Source: a bacterium (lineage in GTDB: Bacteria > Zhuqueibacterota > QNDG01 > JAFGCO01). From it: DNA of 64,000 bases. This document shows, one piece after another, positions 27,187 to 35,760 of the stretch (positions within the stretch are counted from its first letter, which is position 1; every line of letters begins with the position of its first letter). The DNA is taken from positions 124,001 to 188,000 of the forward strand of contig JAFGCO010000056.1 of the NCBI GenBank assembly GCA_016932575.1, written 5' to 3'. The translations under genes were made by a program, and so were the position numbers. Under the pieces are notes generated by a model, which was not told where the DNA came from, did no database searches, and worked only from the letters and a program-made list of their open reading frames with translations.

Positions 27187-28191
27187 TCACGATTTGGATT
27201 TTCTGTCGGCCAGCATGGCCTGATAAAGCTGTTTTTGATCAATAGAAACCACACCGACTTCACCGCACACCAGGCCGGCTGCATGATTGGCCAGAGTTGC
27301 AGCCTCCGGTAAAGTGCTTCCTGCAGTCATAGCGACCGCCATTGTGGCAATCACCGTATCACCCGCACCGGAAACATCATGAACGTTCACAGCCTTGGTA
27401 TGCACATGCTTTGGTTGTTTATCTTTTTCAAAAAGCATCATACCGTCTTTACCCAGGGTGATTAACAAAGCATTGCAATATAACCGTGAAAACAATTGTT
27501 CTGAAGCATGGATAAGTTCTTCTTTTGTACAAACACGCATATGCAGTTGATTAGAAACCTCACTGCGATTGGGTTTAAACAGAGTAACTTCTTTAAAATC
27601 AAAAAAATGATCATATTTGGGATCCACAAATGTCATGATATCACGCTGATTGGCAAATGACACGATTCGCTTAATCAGTGACGGAACCAATAATCCTTTG
27701 TTATAATCTTCAAGAATGATACCGTCGATATGATTTTTCATTTCATTTAAAATTGTAACCACCTGAGTTTGCAGCTCTTTTGAGACTGGATGTATTTTTT
27801 CAAAATCAGCACGAACCACATGCTGGCAATCTGCTATCACCCGTGTTTTAACAGTGGTTGGTCTGGACGAATCCGTAAAAATACCATCAAGCGTAAAATT
27901 ATTTTGCCGAAGTAATTTTTTTAATTCCTGACCATTCGGATCCGAGCCTATAATGCCAATGGGAAAAACCGAAGCCCCCAGGGAAGCGACATTCAATACC
28001 ACATTGGCTGCACCTCCCAATCGTACATATTCTGACTCGACCTGAACAACCGGGACAGGAGCTTCGGGCGAAATCCGTGAAACCTTCCCGGTAATATAGC
28101 GGTCTAACATAAAATCCCCAATGACAACCAGTTTCTTGTGCGAGAAGGCCTTAAATAATTGTGTCAATCGATGTTTCTTAATACCGATCAT
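27187..28191 (-). CDS. rfaE1: D-glycero-beta-D-manno-heptose-7-phosphate kinase (RfaE1/HldE N-terminal type)
   Basis: A 334-residue PfkB-family kinase that phosphorylates heptose 7-phosphate on the route to ADP-heptose for LPS core. The RfaE-specific SPEAPVPVV (41-49) is present, along with the PfkB signature SGAGDTVIA with catalytic Asp278. It corresponds only to the kinase half of HldE; the nucleotidyltransferase (RfaE2) is not in the window. It follows exbB-like by 14 bases. Confidence 0.92.
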   Translation of the reverse strand: MIGIKKHRLTQLFKAFSHKKLVVIGDFMLDRYITGKVSRISPEAPVPVVQVESEYVRLGGAANVVLNVASLGASVFPIGIIGSDPNGQELKKLLRQNNFTLDGIFTDSSRPTTVKTRVIADCQHVVRADFEKIHPVSKELQTQVVTILNEMKNHIDGIILEDYNKGLLVPSLIKRIVSFANQRDIMTFVDPKYDHFFDFKEVTLFKPNRSEVSNQLHMRVCTKEELIHASEQLFSRLYCNALLITLGKDGMMLFEKDKQPKHVHTKAVNVHDVSGAGDTVIATMAVAMTAGSTLPEAATLANHAAGLVCGEVGVVSIDQKQLYQAMLADRKSKS

Positions 28192-28205
28192 ATCCCTACC
28201 CTGAT

Positions 28206-28820
28206 TTAAATCGGATTTTTAATCTTTTTCAGAAGCTGTGATGATACCTGTTCGATTTCCAATACCAGATCTTCAACTTTATGATTAAAGTAATTATACG
28301 CAATCAAACTCGGAATTGCAATGGACAATCCGACAACAGTCGTAATTAATGCTTCAGAAATCCCGCCTGAGAGAAGCTGGGTTTGTCCCAAGCCGCTTTC
28401 AGAAATCACAGAGAAAACTTTGATCATACCCAAAACCGTTCCCAGCAAACCGAGCAAAGGTGAAATACCCGCTACGGTTTCTAAAACCACAAGCCCTCTT
28501 TCCAGACGCCGGCTTTCCCACCTGCCCTGATCGAATATGGCCTCTTTGATTTCTTCTGGTGTCTCATGATAGTGTTCCAGAGCAGTTCGGACAATATGAA
28601 TAAAAGACCCTTCCTGTTTCTTTATCGAAGCAAGGCTGTCTTTCAAGTCATTTAGATTCTTGACATTTAATATCAGATGTACCAGATCAGGATTCAGAAT
28701 ACGGCTGCGTCGCAAAAACAGCGCCCGCTCAATCACGACAGTTAATGCCACAACTGATGTCAGAATCAACGGTATCATAACAAAACCGCCTCGAGTAAAC
28801 AGTGTCCAAATTTCAGTCAT
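28206..28820 (-). CDS. MotA/TolQ/ExbB proton channel family protein
   Basis: A 204-residue inner-membrane protein with three helices. It has the conserved TolQ/ExbB core (GISPLLGLLGTVLGMIKVF at about 116-134, then EALITTVVGLSIAIP). It would use proton flow to energise the TonB-like protein encoded just upstream. An AGGAG lies 5 bases before the ATG. Normally an ExbD/TolR gene follows ExbB/TolQ; here rfaE1 follows instead, and no ExbD is present in the window. Confidence 0.92.
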   Translation of the reverse strand: MTEIWTLFTRGGFVMIPLILTSVVALTVVIERALFLRRSRILNPDLVHLILNVKNLNDLKDSLASIKKQEGSFIHIVRTALEHYHETPEEIKEAIFDQGRWESRRLERGLVVLETVAGISPLLGLLGTVLGMIKVFSVISESGLGQTQLLSGGISEALITTVVGLSIAIPSLIAYNYFNHKVEDLVLEIEQVSSQLLKKIKNPI

Positions 28821-28831
28821 GTGGTCTCCTA

Positions 28832-29716
28832 TTAAAAACTTTCTTTACCAAAGTATCTGAATAACACGGTAACTTCGAGATACTGCTTAGGAAAATCCTC
28901 CGGCAAGGGAGGAAACGGCGCCGATAATATAATTGCATTTGAGCTTGTTTCGGTCAGCACTTTATCCCCTTCAAGTCCAAGAACGGATGGACCGGTCAAG
29001 TCACCACTTCGGGCAATACGAAAACGAATAAGGTGAGAACCGCCAAATCCCAGTCGGGTGAAACTTGCTGGCGGAAAAATATTTTTTTGAATGATCTCTT
29101 TAATTTTCAGCATGTAGGGAGCCCACTCCCAGTCATACGTGTTGAAACTGATGCCACCTGATTTTTCTACGCTGGCTTGCAGTTCTTTATAGGTTGGTTC
29201 TGGAATTCTGACTTGAGCGGGCCTTTGAATGCCTAAAAGCCGCTCCCGATTGAATTCGGGTTTAGCCGATGATGCATTTTTTCGGACATGCAGACCTTCA
29301 GGCGTGACAGAATCCGGCTGTTTATCCCCAATTTGAAATGCCTCCGGTTTTTGCGCTGATTGAGGTGGTGGCTGAATTGAGCCCAGTGTAACCTGTCCTT
29401 CTGCATAAGGCATGTTATTTCGCATTCGCGGTGTGTTATCCGGATTTTGGGCAATCGACTGCTTATCTGATAGAAAATCAGCCCTTTTCGGAATTTCCGC
29501 ACTGGATTCATTGGTCTCAATAATTCTCTTGGGTTCCTGCCTTGGAACAAATTCAAAAACAAGATCCTCAGATTTTTGATTCGCATATGTATTATGCACC
29601 AAAAAAATATTCTGCCACTTGCGGCATATAAGAAATAGCAAAAGGTGCATGCATATCGAGAAAAATAAAGCGCGGCCCCATCGATATCGATTTATTGCGT
29701 ATTCGTTTCCAGCCAC
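28832..29716 (-). CDS. TonB-like energy transducer
   Basis: A 294-residue protein with a single N-terminal membrane helix (about 15-27), a long proline-rich, charged periplasmic linker and a C-terminal TonB-like domain. That domain includes LIRFRIARSGDLTGPSVL and an ending with APFPPLPEDFP. It would couple ExbB-type energy to outer-membrane transporters. It likely starts at a GTG inside the 3' end of cutA (25-base overlap), with GAGG 10 bases upstream; a later start would lose the helix. It precedes exbB-like by 11 bases. Confidence 0.83.
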   Translation of the reverse strand: MAGNEYAINRYRWGRALFFSICMHLLLFLICRKWQNIFLVHNTYANQKSEDLVFEFVPRQEPKRIIETNESSAEIPKRADFLSDKQSIAQNPDNTPRMRNNMPYAEGQVTLGSIQPPPQSAQKPEAFQIGDKQPDSVTPEGLHVRKNASSAKPEFNRERLLGIQRPAQVRIPEPTYKELQASVEKSGGISFNTYDWEWAPYMLKIKEIIQKNIFPPASFTRLGFGGSHLIRFRIARSGDLTGPSVLGLEGDKVLTETSSNAIILSAPFPPLPEDFPKQYLEVTVLFRYFGKESF

Positions 29717-30009
29717 TCCAGATAATCCTCGCTGCCTCCCATGATTGGCAGGGCTATGATCTCAGGAACTTCGGCATTGTGCATTGCCTTAATCCGAAAA
29801 ATAATTTGGTCCAATCTCGATTTTTTACTTTTAATCAGCAAAAGCCATTCCTGGTCATCACAAATTTGTTTATTCCAAAAATAAATAGATTGAAGTCCTG
29901 GTATTCGGTTGACACAGGCCGCAAGCTTTTCCTTTACCAACGTTTCAGAAATCAATTTGGCCTCGTTTTCATCGGACGTGGTACAGAATATCACCAAAGG
30001 AAAATCCAT
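29692..30009 (-). CDS. cutA: Divalent-cation tolerance protein CutA
   Basis: A 105-residue CutA, a PII-like trimeric cytoplasmic protein. The motifs ACVNRIPGLQSIYFWNKQI, EWLLLIKSKK and EVPEIIALPI are diagnostic. CutA is linked to copper tolerance in E. coli, but its molecular role is unclear. It is the first gene of the run that continues with the TonB-like and ExbB-like genes, and its last codons overlap the TonB-like start. Confidence 0.94.
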   Translation of the reverse strand: MDFPLVIFCTTSDENEAKLISETLVKEKLAACVNRIPGLQSIYFWNKQICDDQEWLLLIKSKKSRLDQIIFRIKAMHNAEVPEIIALPIMGGSEDYLEWLETNTQ

Positions 30010-30571
30010 ATCAGCCTTTCTTTAAAATACATGATTTTGCATCATTAACATCATTAATAAAAATCCATATTCATAAAAAGAATCAACATGATGCCTCTTT
30101 AATTGCTTTCATGACTGCTGAATCTTTTTTGAAAACACACATCATATAACAACAGATTGGTAATTGGAATAATCCTGTAGTTGTATGTCGTTATGACAGT
30201 TGGATAAAGCAAAAGGACGGATTTTCTCTTGTACGGATCATAGATCACCGGACTGAGAAGCTGATCCTGCCTTTTTTGAAGTATTTTCTTTGTCATCAAG
30301 TAGAATCGATGAACCAGCTTCAGACGCAAATTTAAGGATAGACGATTTTCTGTACTCAAATCAAATGACCTCGCTGTTTTCGATAAGCAACTTTAATTAA
30401 CGTTTATCCAAATAAAAAATTTTAAACTATCATATCTTTTGACGATTGGCAGAATAAATTCATTTACAGATAGATACGCACCTGGTTTTGCCTCCGGTAC
30501 CCGTAAGAGGCAGTCATCATATTCATCAATTTCGGATATTTTATTCGATACTATTCTTATACATACGGGCA
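30010..30571 (-). other. 562-base region without a recognised gene
   Basis: An AT-rich stretch between cutA and the SDR gene. Two short minus-strand frames occur (30099-30359, 86 codons; 30393-30587, 64 codons) in different frames. Neither has a clear ribosome site or a recognisable family, although part of the first (KSVLLLYPTV) resembles the opening of B12-binding radical SAM proteins. It could be a decayed gene or simply the leader for cutA. Confidence 0.4.
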
Positions 30572-31561
30572 TCAGTGTTTCAGCCACTCATGATCTGTGT
30601 ACCATTTCAGCGTAACAGGAACCCCCTTGGACAAGGGATATGCAGGTTTAAAGCCAAGTATTCTAAGGGCTTTCGAGCCATCGCAAATCCAGAACAACTG
30701 TTTGAATTCGTTCATTTTTTGCCAGTTGACAATGGAAGGTTTTCCAGTAATTCTGGCGAAAACATCTCGAGTAATGGCAACAGAAGCGAATAAAAAAACA
30801 GGTATATGAATCGAAATTGCCCTTATATGCATTGAATCAGCAATCGTATTATTCATTTCCTCCCATGAAACAACCGGATCAGACACAATAAAAAATGTTT
30901 CTCCGATCGATTTTTCTGAAAGAGATGCCATATAAATACCCTGGACCAGATCAGTGATATAAATAAAACTGGCATATCGTTTTTTCCATCCCAGCAAGGG
31001 TTTGACATGGCACCGTACAGCTTTAAAAATCTCAAATACATCCGTGTCTCTCGGCCCGTAAACAGATGGCGGCCGAATAACAACCACCGGAAGCTTATCT
31101 GCGCAATTCATGACTGCCTTCTCGCCAGCAAGCTTGCTTTCGCCATACCAGGTGACAGGCTCAGCCAGATCCGATTCTTTACGTGGGACCAATCCAGGAC
31201 TGGGGCCGGATGCGGCCTGCGAAGAAACATATACAAATCGTATGAGACCGGGATTTATCTCCATGACTGCCTGAAGAATATTCTGCGTACCGCGTTCGTT
31301 CGCTTCAAAGTATCCTTCCCGTGTCATTGATTTTGTTTTACCACCCAGATGAAAAACAAAATCAACACCATCGACCACTTTTTTTAAGGCATGGATATCT
31401 GACAAATCTGCATAGACATAATTGACATTTAAAGATTCCAGCCATTGCAGGTTACTGGTTTTACGAACCATACACCGAACATGATATCCTCTTGTGAGCA
31501 GAAATTCGGCTAAATGACTTCCGATAAATCCATTGCTTCCGGTGATCAGTGCGGTTTGCAT
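30572..31561 (-). CDS. NAD-dependent epimerase/dehydratase (extended SDR), possible ceramide-pathway reductase
   Basis: A 329-residue extended SDR. The dinucleotide motif GSNGFIGSHLA is at the N-terminus, SSQAASGPS at about 113-121 and the catalytic Tyr139/Lys143 in YGESKLAGE. The ATG at 31561 was chosen because GAGG stands 6 bases upstream; a longer frame adds 20 non-conserved residues. It is transcribed away from the serine palmitoyltransferase gene across a 301-base gap. In Caulobacter the ceramide-pathway reductase CerR is an epimerase/dehydratase-type SDR encoded near spt, so that role is proposed here. Sugar-nucleotide metabolism remains an alternative. Confidence 0.87.
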   Translation of the reverse strand: MQTALITGSNGFIGSHLAEFLLTRGYHVRCMVRKTSNLQWLESLNVNYVYADLSDIHALKKVVDGVDFVFHLGGKTKSMTREGYFEANERGTQNILQAVMEINPGLIRFVYVSSQAASGPSPGLVPRKESDLAEPVTWYGESKLAGEKAVMNCADKLPVVVIRPPSVYGPRDTDVFEIFKAVRCHVKPLLGWKKRYASFIYITDLVQGIYMASLSEKSIGETFFIVSDPVVSWEEMNNTIADSMHIRAISIHIPVFLFASVAITRDVFARITGKPSIVNWQKMNEFKQLFWICDGSKALRILGFKPAYPLSKGVPVTLKWYTDHEWLKH

Positions 31562-31862
31562 GTAATCCTCATATATGTTTTTACACTGATTATAATATAC
31601 GAAACCATGGATAAATCGCAAGCCATATCCATGGTAATCGTCTTTTTGGGTGAAGAATTTTCAATGTATATCATCTGAAATCTATAACAACAAACAACGA
31701 TATATTCCATAAGATATTCCGGCAGATTTGAAAAACAGCAATCCATTTTTTCTTGACAATATTGAATGTTTTCATTACCTTAATTTGGTTTAGAATATAA
31801 ATGATTGATGTAAATAATTTATTTTTAAATAATTGCAAGCCCAATTTTTTGAGGAGAATATT
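31562..31862. promoter_or_regulatory. Divergent intergenic region between SDR and serine palmitoyltransferase genes
   Basis: This 301-base AT-rich gap must hold promoters for both directions. On the plus strand a TTGACA at 31753-31758 is followed after 17 bases by a weak TACCTT. I cannot support a precise promoter. The ribosome site for the plus gene is GAGGAG at 31851-31856. Confidence 0.4.
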
Positions 31863-33047
31863 TTGGACGTTTTTGATAAGTGTAAAAATTTTACCCGTGC
31901 AAAAGAAGTCATGGCCTCGGGCATGTATCCATACTTCCGTGCTATACAATCCGGTCCAGGATCGGAAGTGACGATTGATGGAAGAACAGTGATTATGATT
32001 GGCTCTAATAATTACCTTGGTTTAACAGGGCATCCAAAAGTCGTCGAAGCCGCCAAAAATGCAATCGATAAATACGGTACAGGCTGTACCGGCTCGCGTT
32101 ATCTGAATGGAACGCTCGATATCCATGTCGAACTTGAAGACCGTTTGGCCAAGTTTATGAATCGGGAAAAAGTATTATGCTTCACAACAGGTCACCAGTC
32201 CAATCAGGGAGCAATTTCAGCCCTTCTTTCGAAAAATGACATTGTATTCACAGACCGGGCTGACCATGCTTCTATTGTGGATGGCTGCCGTCTGTCATTC
32301 GGAAAGGTCAAGAAATATCGTCACAATGACATGGACGATCTGGAGCGTGTCCTCGAATCTGAGTCTGAAAACGATGCAGGTAAATTAATCGTAACAGACG
32401 GCGTATTCAGCATGGAGGGCGATATTGCAAAACTCCCGAAACTGATTGAGCTTGCAAAAAAATACGGGGCGCGTGTTTATGTGGACGATGCCCATTCGAT
32501 CGGCGTCCTGGGTAAACATGGCCGCGGCACCGCAGAACATTTCGGACTGGAAGATCAAATAGACCTGAGTATGGGTACGTTCAGCAAATCTTTTGCTTCG
32601 GTGGGTGGATTTATTGCCGGAGAAGCAGATGTGGTCGACTATATCAAGCACTTCGCCCGGTCCTTGATCTTTAGTGCGAGTCCTCCGCCTGCCTCGGTTG
32701 CCACCGTTTTAGCCTGTTTGGATATTCTTGAAGCAGAACCTGAACGCCTGGAAATGCTCTGGAACAACACCAGAAAAATGCTTGCAGGATTTAAGGAACT
32801 GGGATTTGATACCGGACTAAGTGAAACTCCGATCATTCCCATCAAAATTGGTCCTGATGAAGACTGCTTTGCATTCTGGAAATTGATGTTTGAAAATGGT
32901 GTTTTTGCCAATCCGGCTATCAGTCCTGCGGTACCGCCTGGAGAAGCAATTATCAGAACAAGCTATATGGCAACGCATACAGATGAAGAATTGGATAAAG
33001 TTCTGGATATTTTTTCAAAGCTGGGAAAGCAATTTGGCATTATCTGA
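31863..33047 (+). CDS. spt: Serine palmitoyltransferase-like alpha-oxoamine synthase
   Basis: A 394-residue PLP enzyme. The motif TFSKSFASVGG, with PLP-lysine at 242, is that of serine palmitoyltransferase rather than 2-amino-3-ketobutyrate ligase or aminolevulinate synthase. YVDDAHSIGVLG, DRADHASIVDG (the PLP-stacking histidine at about 135) and the N-terminal SGMYPYFRAIQSGPG also fit bacterial SPT. It would condense serine with an acyl thioester to give 3-ketosphinganine, the first step of sphingolipid synthesis. The start is TTG at 31863, 6 bases after GAGGAG; an upstream TTG places that ribosome site inside the gene. No ceramide synthase was recognised in the window. Confidence 0.88.
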   Translation: MDVFDKCKNFTRAKEVMASGMYPYFRAIQSGPGSEVTIDGRTVIMIGSNNYLGLTGHPKVVEAAKNAIDKYGTGCTGSRYLNGTLDIHVELEDRLAKFMNREKVLCFTTGHQSNQGAISALLSKNDIVFTDRADHASIVDGCRLSFGKVKKYRHNDMDDLERVLESESENDAGKLIVTDGVFSMEGDIAKLPKLIELAKKYGARVYVDDAHSIGVLGKHGRGTAEHFGLEDQIDLSMGTFSKSFASVGGFIAGEADVVDYIKHFARSLIFSASPPPASVATVLACLDILEAEPERLEMLWNNTRKMLAGFKELGFDTGLSETPIIPIKIGPDEDCFAFWKLMFENGVFANPAISPAVPPGEAIIRTSYMATHTDEELDKVLDIFSKLGKQFGII

Positions 33048-33232
33048 TATCTGAAGGATAACATAAGTGAAGACATGAATCTGATTTCAGAGAATTTAGT
33101 ATGAATATCCAAACGTTCCATTAAAACCCATTTTATCAGTCTGCCTTAGGGACTTTGAAAAATATTTATGCAAATTTTATGCCCTTTAAATCGTACTGGT
33201 GGCCGCAATATTGATTGGTTTCAGAAAATACT

Positions 33233-33571
33233 TTAATTCATCCAATATAAAATACGTCCGCAGTTTTCACATGTGTACATCTCCTGGTCTTCTCTGGCTC
33301 TCACTTTAAAATAAGTAGGCAATTTCGAGAAGCAGCCGAGGCATGTATCATTTTGCACAGGAACAATCGGACGTTTATATCGCGTGCGCAGTCTTTGGTA
33401 TGTGTGCAGATATTTTGGAGAGATATGTTTTTCCAATTCTTTTTTGGCGCCCTGCAGTTTTTCGTGTCCCTCGATCGGAAATCCTAAAGTCTTTTCCACT
33501 TCTTCAGCTTCACGAAGCATTAAATCAATATCTTGATAATGCACCAGGATTTCCAACTGTGTATTTTTCAT
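33233..33571 (-). CDS. Short C4-type zinc-ribbon protein
   Basis: A 112-residue protein with a helical N-terminal half and a C-terminal zinc ribbon (CLGCFSKLP, then CENCGRILYW). The ribbon is that of the CT398/zf-RING_7 group, whose members are usually near 240 residues with a long coiled coil. This copy is about half that length, with only a short helical hairpin, and its function is unknown. It overlaps the PtsN gene by 4 bases (ATGA) and ends the uxaC-to-zinc-ribbon run. Confidence 0.75.
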   Translation of the reverse strand: MKNTQLEILVHYQDIDLMLREAEEVEKTLGFPIEGHEKLQGAKKELEKHISPKYLHTYQRLRTRYKRPIVPVQNDTCLGCFSKLPTYFKVRAREDQEMYTCENCGRILYWMN

Positions 33572-34032
33572 GCGGCAGCTCCAATAATATTGATAAAATC
33601 ACGAAAATCAGTAGCCCGGATCAGCATTTTTCTAATCTTGTTTTCCCGGACAATTTCACAAATTTTACCTAAGACAGGTAAATATATATTCTGTTTTTCC
33701 TGGGGTGGAGCGATAATAAGAAAAATAAGAGTTACCGGTTTTTTATCCATGGCCTGCCAATCGACACCCTTGTTGGAATGTCCAACAATGACAATCAACT
33801 CAGAAACGGTTAATGTCCGGCAATGAGGAATTGCCACATTTTTTCCTAATCCTGTACTGCCCAATGTCTCACGTTTTTTTAATGTTTCCAACAATAAATC
33901 AGGATGGTTCACGACATGATTTTGCTTTAGCAATCCCAATAACTCATCTAATATTTGATTTTTTCTGGTCCCCTTCAATTCAGAAACATACCTTTCTTCA
34001 CGAAAAAGCGAAATAAAAGAAGACGTATCCAT
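33568..34032 (-). CDS. PTS IIA-like nitrogen-regulatory protein (PtsN family)
   Basis: A 154-residue EIIA-fructose/nitrogen domain. The phosphorylated histidine is His70 in VAIPHCRT, and the downstream segment VTLIFLIIAPP is typical. No EIIB, EIIC or HPr gene is nearby, so a regulatory PtsN role is more likely than sugar uptake. The ATG at 34032 was chosen over an upstream TTG because GAGGG stands 8 bases before it. It follows the mannose-1-phosphate guanylyltransferase closely and overlaps the zinc-ribbon gene. Confidence 0.88.
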   Translation of the reverse strand: MDTSSFISLFREERYVSELKGTRKNQILDELLGLLKQNHVVNHPDLLLETLKKRETLGSTGLGKNVAIPHCRTLTVSELIVIVGHSNKGVDWQAMDKKPVTLIFLIIAPPQEKQNIYLPVLGKICEIVRENKIRKMLIRATDFRDFINIIGAAA

Positions 34033-34054
34033 AGACGATTCCCTCAATTAAGTA

Positions 34055-35125
34055 TTATAAATATTTTTTCAATTTTTCTCGCTTTAAACGATCGACAATG
34101 TATCGTACATCTTCCGATCGGTTTCTTTTGCATACTAAAACTGCATCACCATCACGAACAACCACAACATCTTCCATTCCTAAAACCGCCACCACGCCAT
34201 CATTAGATGCGATGTAACTATTTTTTGTATCAATGAGTACTGTATTACCCAACGTTGCATTGGCCTGACTATCCTGAGATGAAAGTTTGTAAACCTGATC
34301 CCAGCTTCCGAGATCATTCCATTCAAATTCACCCTTCACCATAAAAACATTTCGAGCTCTTTCCATCACACCATAGTCAATTGAAGTATTTTTTATCTGA
34401 TGATAAGCCCTATCCAATAAGGCAGGAAAATCTTTCTTGCCAATAGCATTCCTGATTTCCATTAAGGTATCATATAAATCCGGCATAAATTCTTCTATTG
34501 CTTTAAGAATCACAGAAACCTTAAAAACAAATATTCCGCTATTCCAGAAAAAATCCCCGCTTTCAAGAAACCGCCGTGCGGTTTCATAATTGGGCTTTTC
34601 TGCAAAGGTTTTTACCCGGTAAGTATCAACCTGATGCAATGTCTGCTTTTCCTCATTGATTTGAATATATCCGTAGCCAGTAGAAGGACGTGTGGGCCTT
34701 ATACCTATTGTGACCAGAGCATCTTTATCTTCTGCCAGTTGGGCCGCTGCTTTGATCACATTACAAAACTGACTTTCTTTCTTAACAAGATGATCCGCAG
34801 GCGAAATGATGATCACATCATCGGGTGCATTCATTCCGATATAAACGGCAGACAATCCGATGCATGCAGCAGTATTCTTGCCAACAGGCTCAAAAATAAT
34901 ATTGTCCTCAGGTACTTTTCGTATTTGTTTTTGAATTAATTCCTTTTGATTTGATTTGGCCACAATATAAATATAATCCCAGCCCACAATTTTGCTGAAC
35001 CGTTTTAATGTAGATTGAATCAAAGAGTCTTTGCCAAACATGCGGAGAAATTGTTTGGACCTATTTTCCCTGCTCTTTGGCCAAAATCGCGTTCCCGAAC
35101 CTCCTGCCATTACCACACAATACAT
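34055..35125 (-). CDS. manC: Mannose-1-phosphate guanylyltransferase
   Basis: A 356-residue nucleotidyltransferase making GDP-mannose from mannose 1-phosphate and GTP. The N-terminal GGSGTRFWP (8-16), ISPADHLV, FAEKP and EWNDLGSW motifs are those of ManC-type enzymes. It lacks the C-terminal phosphomannose isomerase domain of bifunctional versions. It has a strong AAGGAG and lies 2 bases after coaE. GDP-mannose would feed glycan synthesis such as the cluster at 7-11 kb. Confidence 0.93.
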   Translation of the reverse strand: MYCVVMAGGSGTRFWPKSRENRSKQFLRMFGKDSLIQSTLKRFSKIVGWDYIYIVAKSNQKELIQKQIRKVPEDNIIFEPVGKNTAACIGLSAVYIGMNAPDDVIIISPADHLVKKESQFCNVIKAAAQLAEDKDALVTIGIRPTRPSTGYGYIQINEEKQTLHQVDTYRVKTFAEKPNYETARRFLESGDFFWNSGIFVFKVSVILKAIEEFMPDLYDTLMEIRNAIGKKDFPALLDRAYHQIKNTSIDYGVMERARNVFMVKGEFEWNDLGSWDQVYKLSSQDSQANATLGNTVLIDTKNSYIASNDGVVAVLGMEDVVVVRDGDAVLVCKRNRSEDVRYIVDRLKREKLKKYL

Positions 35126-35127
35126 GG

Positions 35128-35760
35128 TTACTCCTTCCCACTCAAAATATTTAGTTCATAAATCCACTGCGCGAATGTATGTGTTTTCTCTTTTAAATTT
35201 TCAATACTGCCGTTATTCCTGATAACGTAATCGGCCTGTTTGATTTTAAGTGATTCTTTGAATTGGCTTGCGATACGCATACTTATTTCCTGATCGGTCC
35301 ATTTCCTCTGTGCTTTTAATCGGCGTTCTCTTGTCTTTCTTGTTGCGGTAACCACTAAGATACAGTCAAAAAGAGATTGGCACTGAGATTCAAACAACAC
35401 CGCCATATCAACAGCCGTTGGTACTGAATGATATTTTTTCATATCATGAAGACGTATTTTCAAAGTCTGAATTAATGGCGGCCATACAATATTATTAAAT
35501 TTGTTTAAAATGGAAGCATTCGAAAAAACGATGTTTGCCAATTTTTTCCGATTCAACTTTCCGTTCATACCAATGATCTCGGATCCGAAAACGCTCTTTA
35601 TCCGCTCTTTAATTTGAATATCGTACTGAATGGCCGATTGAGCCAGTTCATCCACGTCGAGTGTCAGCCAGCCTCTTTCTTCAAGAAACCCGACAACAGT
35701 GGTTTTACCTGAGCCGACACCACCTGTCACGCCGACAATCAAAGCATGTTTTTTTTTCAT
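35128..35760 (-). CDS. coaE: Dephospho-CoA kinase
   Basis: CoaE performs the last step of coenzyme A synthesis, phosphorylating dephospho-CoA. The P-loop GGVGSGKT is at 13-20, followed by the LDVDELAQSAI substrate region. The length (210 residues) is normal. It overlaps the sulfatase stop by 4 bases (ATGA) and is followed by manC after 2 bases, a tight but functionally mixed operon. Confidence 0.95.
   Translation of the reverse strand: MKKKHALIVGVTGGVGSGKTTVVGFLEERGWLTLDVDELAQSAIQYDIQIKERIKSVFGSEIIGMNGKLNRKKLANIVFSNASILNKFNNIVWPPLIQTLKIRLHDMKKYHSVPTAVDMAVLFESQCQSLFDCILVVTATRKTRERRLKAQRKWTDQEISMRIASQFKESLKIKQADYVIRNNGSIENLKEKTHTFAQWIYELNILSGKE

Noticed and set aside
30393-30587. Minus-strand 64-codon frame overlapping the SDR stop
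   Set aside because: No ribosome site and no recognisable motif; described only as part of the unassigned gap.
31833-31862. Upstream TTG start for the serine palmitoyltransferase gene
   Set aside because: It would bury the GAGGAG ribosome site inside the coding region; the TTG 6 bases after that site is better.
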